A stretch of 64,000 nucleotides of DNA. Source: Halichondria panicea. Its lineage: Eukaryota; Porifera; Demospongiae; Suberitida; Halichondriidae. Location of the stretch: the NCBI RefSeq assembly GCF_963675165.1, contig NC_087380.1:884303-948302 (forward strand), written 5' to 3'. The position numbers and the translations under genes were made by a program. The notes under the pieces were generated by a model that ran no database searches, had not been told where the DNA came from, and worked only from the letters and a program-made list of their open reading frames with translations. This document shows positions 57,480-64,000 of the stretch, piece by piece (the stretch's first letter is position 1; every line of letters starts with the position of its first letter).

Positions 57480-57850
57480 TGTCTTCAGAACTGGAGCCTT
57501 ATCCGACTGTGGATCGGGCGTTATCCAACTATAGAGGCCTTATCCGACTGTATGTGGTTTTATCCAAACTGCATGGCCCTGTAGACGGCCGTATCCGAAC
57601 TGCCCTATCTGAACTGTTGATGGCCGTATCCCAACTGCTCTATCCAAACTGTTGATGGCCGTATCCAAACTGTGGGCGGCTGTATCCGAATTGCTCTATC
57701 TGAACTGTGGATGGTCGTATCCGAACTGTTCTATATCCGAACACTGTGGACGGCTGTATCCGAACTGCTCTATCCAAACTGTTGATGGCCGTATCCCAAC
57801 TGCTCTATCTGAACTGTGGACGGCACTGTAAGACGGCCCCTGTAAGATGG
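57480..57850. repeat. Irregular repeat around TATCCGAACTG
   Basis: About 16 occurrences of TATCC(G/A)AACTG with linkers GTTGATGGCCG, GTGGACGGC and CTC. Spacing is irregular (about 18-40 bases). Non-coding. Confidence 0.75.
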
Positions 57851-58837
57851 CTAACAACCATTAGCCCCACAGCTGGAAGATGTCAACGTTGACCAGTCCC
57901 ATGCACTCATGGCTCTAGAAAAAATTGTGTTACTCTGCCGCCATCTTGTCAACCAAGTCTTCTCTCCACCTGGTCGATAAAGCGTGCTGTTTCTTTTTTG
58001 ATGATGGCTCATTTTTCATTTTTACCTTTCTGCCATCTAAAAAATAATTTCAAAGCATAATGCGTGCGTGTGGTCTGCCAAAACTATAAAATAAAATAAA
58101 ATTGTAAGCATGGAAACTTTGTTGCATGCCTATTTATGATGGCTTGCGTCTTTGCCTTGGACTGCTTCCTTCTCTGGATAACTGTTATAATGTCCTCTCT
58201 TTTTCCTTGGAGAATCAAACTGTTAAGATGTCCTTCTTCCTTGCCACCTTGGCTGGTCTACTTTGCTGCCCATGACCCAACAAATGACCCAAAAGAGTGT
58301 TTCCCTTATTTTTTCCCAAACAACTTTTTTCCCAACAAGCCCTAGGCTAAGCATAATTTTATAATGGATATATTATAGTGTAATTATAGTTTATAATTGT
58401 TGCCATGGGTTGCTAGGGGAGCTGGGTTGCTAGGGGGAGCTGGGTAGCGTGGAGTGGGGGTAGGGGTCAATCCTCACTGGTGTGTCGGTGTCGTAGAACG
58501 GGGGGCTGGACTGGCCTTAAATGTGGACTGTAGAAGCTGCAGGTGTGGCTAGTGGGTACTGACTAGTGGCCATAACCGGATGCTTAAAATGAAACTTAAA
58601 GCACCATTTTATGATTGTTGCTTTGCCTGTAACCAATGAACTATAAACTCATCATAACATGCATGTTGTATAAGTATCGTCTTCTAGTCTTAGGATCAGT
58701 TAGATTGAATCAGATACAGAACTAGTTGCATTTTGCATCGCTTATAGCTATATAGCTTGCATGCTCATACCTAGCTATAATTATATAGTTTGCATTCGCT
58801 TTAAAGCTATTAAAGTGGCTTAATTTACATGCTCATA
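57851..58837. other. Spacer between repeat blocks
   Basis: No gene recognised on either strand. The frames at 58136-58345 and nearby are short with no motif. GGTTGCTAGGGGGAGCTGGG units recur at about 58408-58450. Confidence 0.4.
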
Positions 58838-59000
58838 GCTAGTGGCTTAGTTAGCATGCTTATAGCTAGTGGCTTAGTTAGCATGCTCATAGCTAGTGGC
58901 TTAGTTAGCATGCTCATAGCTAGTGGCTTAGTTAGCATGCTCATAGCTAGTGGCTTAGTTAGCATGCTCATAGCTAGTGGCTTAGTTAGCATGCTCATAG
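58838..59000. repeat. 27-bp tandem repeat, about six copies
   Basis: The unit is AGCTAGTGGCTTAG followed by TTAGCATGCTCAT. Divergent half units continue to about 59150. Confidence 0.9.
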
Positions 59001-59834
59001 CTATAGCTATTAGCTTGTAATTTGTATGCTCATAATAATATAGATCTAGTGGCATAGTAATAATAGCTAGACATATAGTATAATAGTAGCATAGTAATAT
59101 AGCTTCATGTAGTGGCTTAATTTGTATGCTTGTAGCTAGTGGCTTATACTCCGGGTTAGCTAGATATATATAGATCATAAATCTAGCTAGAGTTGAGTGG
59201 AATTACAAAACCCTTTGGTAGGTTTGGTTTTGTAGTTCCGTTCATTGGTTTGAGTGGTAGGCATATTTCATGCATGGTGTCAAATGGTTTCTGTGGCTGA
59301 AGGATGGCACTAGCTGCTACCTAGGCTGCATATGTGCCTGTAGCTTCACATGAGGTCGTACCAGGTAACCCTGTGACATGCATCGGTGGGGGGAGACCTG
59401 GGTGATGGGGGCTAGGGGGGCTAGGTGGGGGCAGGGGGGCAGGGGGTAGGCGGTTTTTTAATATAGTTGCATGTGGGGGTTACTGCGGGGGTAGGCAGTA
59501 ATATAGTTGCATATGGGAGTTACTGTGGGGGTAGGCAGTTTGAAGTTGCATACTTAACCGATCGAGAGCACTGCCGTGTCCCGGATTACAACCAACTTCC
59601 CCAAATATAATTGCAACACTGGAGTGACATGATGGCATGAAGTGAGTGATAATAATGCCTTGATCGATGGTGGCTGTAACATATTGTTACTTGATGATTG
59701 TTGTATGCATAAGATGCTTCCTCCATCGAAGTACTGGCAATTCTTGCAAATGTATATGGTCTTTGTACCATATTCGTAAGATGCCTCTTGTCAAGTGCCT
59801 TTAAACACTGCATTTCCCCAATTAAGTGACAATT
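59001..59834. other. Spacer between repeat blocks
   Basis: No gene recognised. A G-rich stretch at 59385-59530 has two near-copies of ATAGTTGCATRTGGGRGTTACTG; the rest is featureless. Confidence 0.4.
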
Positions 59835-60545
59835 CTTGCCAACTTATAGTCTAGGTACCATTGTCTTATTGACGGTGGTATAAGATGCCTCCACCAAGCA
59901 TCCAATTAAGTGGCAATTCATTCCAACTTATGGTCTAGGTACCATTGTCTTACGGTCTAAGATGCCTCCACCAAGCATCCAATTAAGTGGCAATTCATTC
60001 CAACTTATGGTCTAGGTACCATTGTCTTATTGACGGTCTAAGATGCCTCCACCAAGCATCCAATTAAGTGGCAATTCATTCCAACTTATGGTCTAGATAC
60101 CATTGTCTTATTGACGGTATAAGATGCCTCCACCAAGCATCCAATTCAGTGGCAATTCATTCCAACTTATGGTCTAGGTACCATTGTCTTATTGACGGTC
60201 TAAGATGCCTCCACCAAGCATCCAATTAAGTGGCAATTCATTCCAACTTATGGTCTAGGTACCATTGTCTTATTGACGGTATAAGATGCATCCACCAAGC
60301 ATCCAATTAAGTGGCAATTCATTCCAACTTATGGTCTAGGTACCCATTGGCGGGTATAAGATGCCTCCACCAAGCATCCAATTAAGTGGCAATTCATTCC
60401 AACTTATGGTCTAGGTACCATTGTCTTATTGACGGGTATAAGATGCCTCCACCAAGCATCCAAAAGGCAATTCATTCCAACTTATGGTCTAGGTACCATT
60501 GTCTTATTGACGGTATAAGATGCCTCCACCAAACATCCAAAATTA
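59835..60545. repeat. Roughly 81-bp tandem repeat, about nine copies
   Basis: The unit includes AAGATGCCTCCACCAAGCAT, CCAATTAAGTGGCAATTCAT, TCCAACTTATGGTCTAGGTA and CCATTGTCTTATTGACGG. Copies differ by small deletions. Confidence 0.92.
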
Positions 60546-60711
60546 AGTATTAATCGATTGATACCCCACCATTATCATTGGACGCTACTGACTGCCGGAA
60601 ATTATCCTTCTCTGCCAAGGCCACACTCTCACAGCTCCCAAGTTCTAAGTTCTGTCTGATCAGTAAGTGGTTTGGTTCTACTCCCGTTTGAGTACTCACA
60701 TTGATCTGTCA

Positions 60712-60995
60712 AGCTGAGTAAGGCTCCGGCCTATTGTGTGCTCTGTGGTGAGTAAGGCTCCGGCCTATTGTGTGCTCTGTGGTGAGTAAGGCTCTGGCCT
60801 ATGCATGGTGCTCTGTGGTGAGTAAGGCTCCGGCCTATGGTGCTCTGTGGTGAGTAAGGCTCTGGCCTATGCATATGGTGCTCTGTGGTGAGTAAGGCTC
60901 TGGCCTATGCATATGGTGCTCTGTGGTGAGTAAGGCTCTGGCCTATGCATAATTATGGTGCTCTGTGGTGAGTAAGGCTCTGGCTGAGTAAGGCT
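60712..60995. repeat. Roughly 36-42-bp tandem repeat, about eight copies
   Basis: GAGTAAGGCTCCGGCCTA plus a variable TATGCATAATT-like linker and GTGCTCTGTGGT. Linker length differs between copies. Confidence 0.9.
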
Positions 60996-61036
60996 CCGGC
61001 CTAGGTATCTCTCGAAGTCACTGCATGGTACACTGT

Positions 61037-61728
61037 CAGGGGCGGATCCAGAGGTAGTTCGTTGGGTTCGTACGAACTACCCTTCCAGCTAGTATATATT
61101 AGCTAGCTAGCTATATTATAGCTGTACTGTCGTGACAAAGTACGTCCTCTCTGCCTAATAAAAGGGTGGGGCTGGTTCTCTTTGCATAATAAAAGGGTGG
61201 GGCTGGTTCTCTTTGCATAATAAAAGGGTGGGGCTGGTTCTCTCTACATAACAAGAGGGTGGGGCTGGCTACTGCAGCCACATTGATTTGCACCGTGGTC
61301 AAGCGATAATATTATTATATCTAGCCATGAATCCTTGACTCCTGGTGTAAGAAGAGGAAAGTTTCAGGTAAGGGAGAGTGCATGACACTGCATATTGAAT
61401 GACACTGCATACTTACATGTATAATTGCTATAATCATTAATAATATTGATGGTCAAGTTCTACAAGTCTATAGAAGTCTCCTCTTCACCAGCCACCACCG
61501 TCTGTCTTTCCACTGGGGACCACTACTATCTCTCCTCCAGTCACAACCATCTCCTGTGTTTATATATCATGAGGGAGAACATGAGGGTTAATTAGTGGGC
61601 GTGGTACTTTAAAAGGGGCGTGGTCACAAAAATTTCGGCGCTGCGCGCCGAGTGAACTTCTTGCCCGCGCTTTGCGGACAAGAAGTACTATAGGAACCCC
61701 CCTTCCTTAAATCCTGGATCCGCCCCTG
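61037..61728. mobile_element. hAT-like element with CAGGGGCGGATCCAG ends
   Basis: A 15-base perfect terminal inverted repeat CAGGGGCGGATCCAG (61037-61051) / CTGGATCCGCCCCTG (61714-61728). ACTGT flanks both sides (61032-61036 and 61729-61733). The interior has a four-copy repeat of about 36 bp (61148-61265, TAATAAAAGGGTGGGGCTGG) and no transposase. Confidence 0.7.
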
Positions 61729-62039
61729 ACTGTCTGGTCTTAAGTGATCTGTGTGGTATCGATCGATGCAACCCTCAACTGACATCGACAACTGACCGCA
61801 ACCCTCTGGTTGTGGTGATATGAATGGTGTGGCCCTATTAACAACTAAGAGGTGGCCCTAACAAAGGTGGCCCTAACTAACAACAGAGGTGGCCCATTGA
61901 TTCTATCGATCCACGACAGAAACCTATGTTCCCAGTGCCTCAATGAGGAGCTGAGCAGGATGTGGAGCGGGGCAAGTGGCAGCAGCTGGATCCACCACCA
62001 TCTCCATCATCCCATCTCTCAACCAAGACACTCTGATCT

Positions 62040-63055
62040 TCTCCATCTCTGCTGGAGTCCCTATTCACTCGGGGGTGTTCATCCCAGCTGAAGAAGGCTT
62101 CGGCCTCGCAGCTGAGTCCCCTGTCCATGCACTCATGGCAGGGGCAGGCTCTGTTCACTCCCAAAAGCTTCGGCCCGGAGGCACTGTTCTCTCATGTTCA
62201 CCTGCCCTGAAGGGGTATGTGTTAATCTCATTGTGTACATTCACTCCCAAAGGCTTCGGCCTGAAGGCTCTGATCTCTGCTGGATTCCCTATCCACTCGG
62301 GGGTGTTCATCCCAGCTGAAGAAGGCTTCGGCCTCGCAGCTGAGTCCCCTGTCCATGCACTCATGGCAGGGGCAGGCTCTGTTCACTCCCAAAGGCTTCG
62401 GCCCGGAAGCACTGATTCTCTCATGTTCACCGGCCCTGAAGGGGTATGTTAATCTCATTGTGTACATTCACTCCCAAAAGCTTCAGCCTGAAGGCTCTCA
62501 TGTTCACCGGCCTCTCTGATCTCTGCTGGAGTCCCTATCCACTTGGGGGTGTTCATCCCAGCTGAAGAAGGCTTCGCCCTCGCAGCTGAGTCCCCTGTCC
62601 ATGCACTCATGGCAGGGGCAGGCTCTGTTCACCCCGATCTGAAGAAGGCGGCCAGCATGCAGACCATCGGCCCCACAGCAGAAGACGGACCACTGATCTG
62701 CCTCTAACTCTGCTGGAGTTCCTGTCCACTCGTGCTCGTGTTCACCCCAGCTGAAGAAGGCTTCGGCCTCGCAGCTGAGTCCCCTGTCCATGCACTCATG
62801 GCAGGGGCAGGCTCTGTTCACCCCGATCTGAAGAAGGCGGCCAGACCATCGGCCCCACAGCAGAAGACGGACCACTGATCTGCCTCTAACTATGCTGGAG
62901 TTCCTGTCCACTCGTGCTCGTGTTCATCCCAGCTGAAGAAGGCTTCGGCCTCGCAGCTGAGTCCCCTGTCCATGCACTCATGGCAGGGGCAGGCTCTGTT
63001 CACCCCGATCTGAAGGCGGCCAAACCATCGGCCCCACAGCAGAAGGTGGACTTAG
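62040..63055. repeat. Five-copy long direct repeat (about 180-250-bp period)
   Basis: CATCCCAGCTGAAGAAGGCT, TCGGCCTCGCAGCTGAGTCC and CCATGCACTCATGGCAGGGG recur with centres near 62125, 62353, 62599, 62788 and 62969. Linkers change between the first two and the last three copies (a GATCTGAAGAAGGCGGCCAG-type linker in the latter). Both strands keep short open frames (plus: FIPAEEGFGLAAESPVHALM; minus: ACPCHECMDRGLSCEAEAFF), but I see no start, splice or family evidence for a gene. Confidence 0.85.
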
Positions 63056-64000
63056 CCATGGGTTCTACAGACGGGGAAAGGGAATTGTTCGTATGGTATA
63101 GCTGTTGGTGTACACAGCGATTATGTAATAACACAATGCTTAACCGTCTTCTTCTTCTGTCCCCAGGAAATTTTAATGCTAATGAGCGGGCTGATCATAT
63201 ATGGACTGGTATAAAGAGTTACTTCATTAACGCCTGGTACTATAATTATGTGCGCATATTATAATAATATGTGATTACCTTCCGATGGCTACAAGTCATT
63301 TCTGTTATCACTACAAGATCTCTTAATTTGTAGCTGTGTAATAGCCCCATTAATGATACGTTTGGCTTATTATTTCATGTGTAACCAAATGTTCATACAT
63401 TTAGGTCATGTGCAACATCCCACTCATGTTATATATAGCTTATAGGCCATATTAGATTATATATAGCTACACAGTGTGTATACTAGGAATGCTGCACAGG
63501 CTCTGACTCTATTTATGCAGACAGATCTGATCTGAAGCAGCTCTAAAGACGATCGAGACAACACAATCATGGTGGGTATATGGAGTCACTGGCACAACCT
63601 GTGCTGATCGACCAAAAACTAAATTGTGAGACAAAAAAAAAACGGTTCTATATGTTTAGGCCCGTACCGACACAAGGGCCGGGGTAAGATTCCATAAGTT
63701 GAACTCACCATAATTATATTTATCGTTGCAATCAATTATATACACTAGAATCTACATAGGATGTCCCCTTCATTTATCTGGTGCTTTGATCTTTATTTCT
63801 TTTTTCTAGAAGTTGAAGTATATAGACGAAACCATGACGTTATCATGCAGATCTCTATACGTATACGTTTATACCTTGTGGTAGAATACAAAAAGGTATT
63901 CGGTACAAAAAGATTGCCGATGTATGTAAGTGTATGTTGTATGTGGGGTATGGTTAAAACTAACTAATTAAGTGGTGTTGCATCGGAGTAAATCGAATAT
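63056..64000. other. Terminal spacer, nothing recognised
   Basis: AT-rich sequence to the window edge. Short frames only, no motifs, no splice-consistent exons found. Confidence 0.4.

Noticed and set aside
58825..59178. 117-residue minus frame with AMSMLTKPL repeats
   Set aside because: It is the 27-bp tandem repeat kept open by its period; nothing suggests a gene.
1..64000. tRNA, rRNA or snRNA genes
   Set aside because: I scanned for internal promoter boxes and familiar stems and found no convincing case; a covariance-model scan would settle it.

Overview
The window is animal nuclear DNA, most likely from a sponge (probably a demosponge). This is inferred from gene content: small intron-rich genes with short introns, an intronless cryptochrome of animal/(6-4)-photolyase type, an axonemal dynein chain, a KANK adaptor, a CIB protein, an SLC1 transporter, collagen-like triplets, and lineage-expanded beta-helix membrane proteins. 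Introns and spacers are full of CA/TG tracts, minisatellites and short inverted-repeat transposons. I saw no rRNA, tRNA or CRISPR array.

Layout. (1) 1-14.3 kb is a tandem family of single-exon, signal-peptide-bearing beta-helix/multipass proteins on the minus strand. It has one copy cut by the left edge (1-272), two complete copies (4188-7529 and 10951-14286) and a broken fragment on the plus strand (2726-2892). Between them lie a 1.06-kb TIR element, a retroelement fragment, the broken 3' end of a DDX43-like helicase, and two decayed copies of the last four exons of the neighbouring KANK gene. (2) 14.7-21.3 kb is the intact KANK-like gene. (3) 22.75-24.2 kb is a CIB-like EF-hand gene. (4) 24.5-31.8 kb is the dynein intermediate chain DNAI3/WDR63; one intron holds an opposite-strand gene for a secreted cationic peptide precursor. 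(5) 31.9-40.1 kb is SCPx (peroxisomal thiolase plus SCP2 domain, ending in SKL). (6) 40.4-42.0 kb is a cryptochrome. (7) 42.5-48.9 kb is an SLC1/EAAT transporter with a 1.2-kb foldback element in an intron. (8) 49.6-51.5 kb is a 57-bp minisatellite. (9) 52.8-55.8 kb is a plus-strand collagen-like gene without a signal peptide and with an in-frame TAG. (10) 56-63 kb is a series of unrelated tandem repeats with no convincing gene.

Most conserved genes run head-to-tail on the minus strand with very short spacers (146 bp between the SCPx stop and the first DNAI3 exon seen). They do not form one pathway; the shared themes are adhesion/cortex (KANK, CIB), flagellar motility (DNAI3), lipid metabolism (SCPx), light sensing (CRY) and amino-acid uptake (SLC1). 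The tandem receptor-like family with a diverged ectodomain, the nested cationic peptide gene and the collagen-like gene are the least familiar items.

Exon models were built by hand from splice sites, reading phase and remembered family similarity. No alignment or database search was run.
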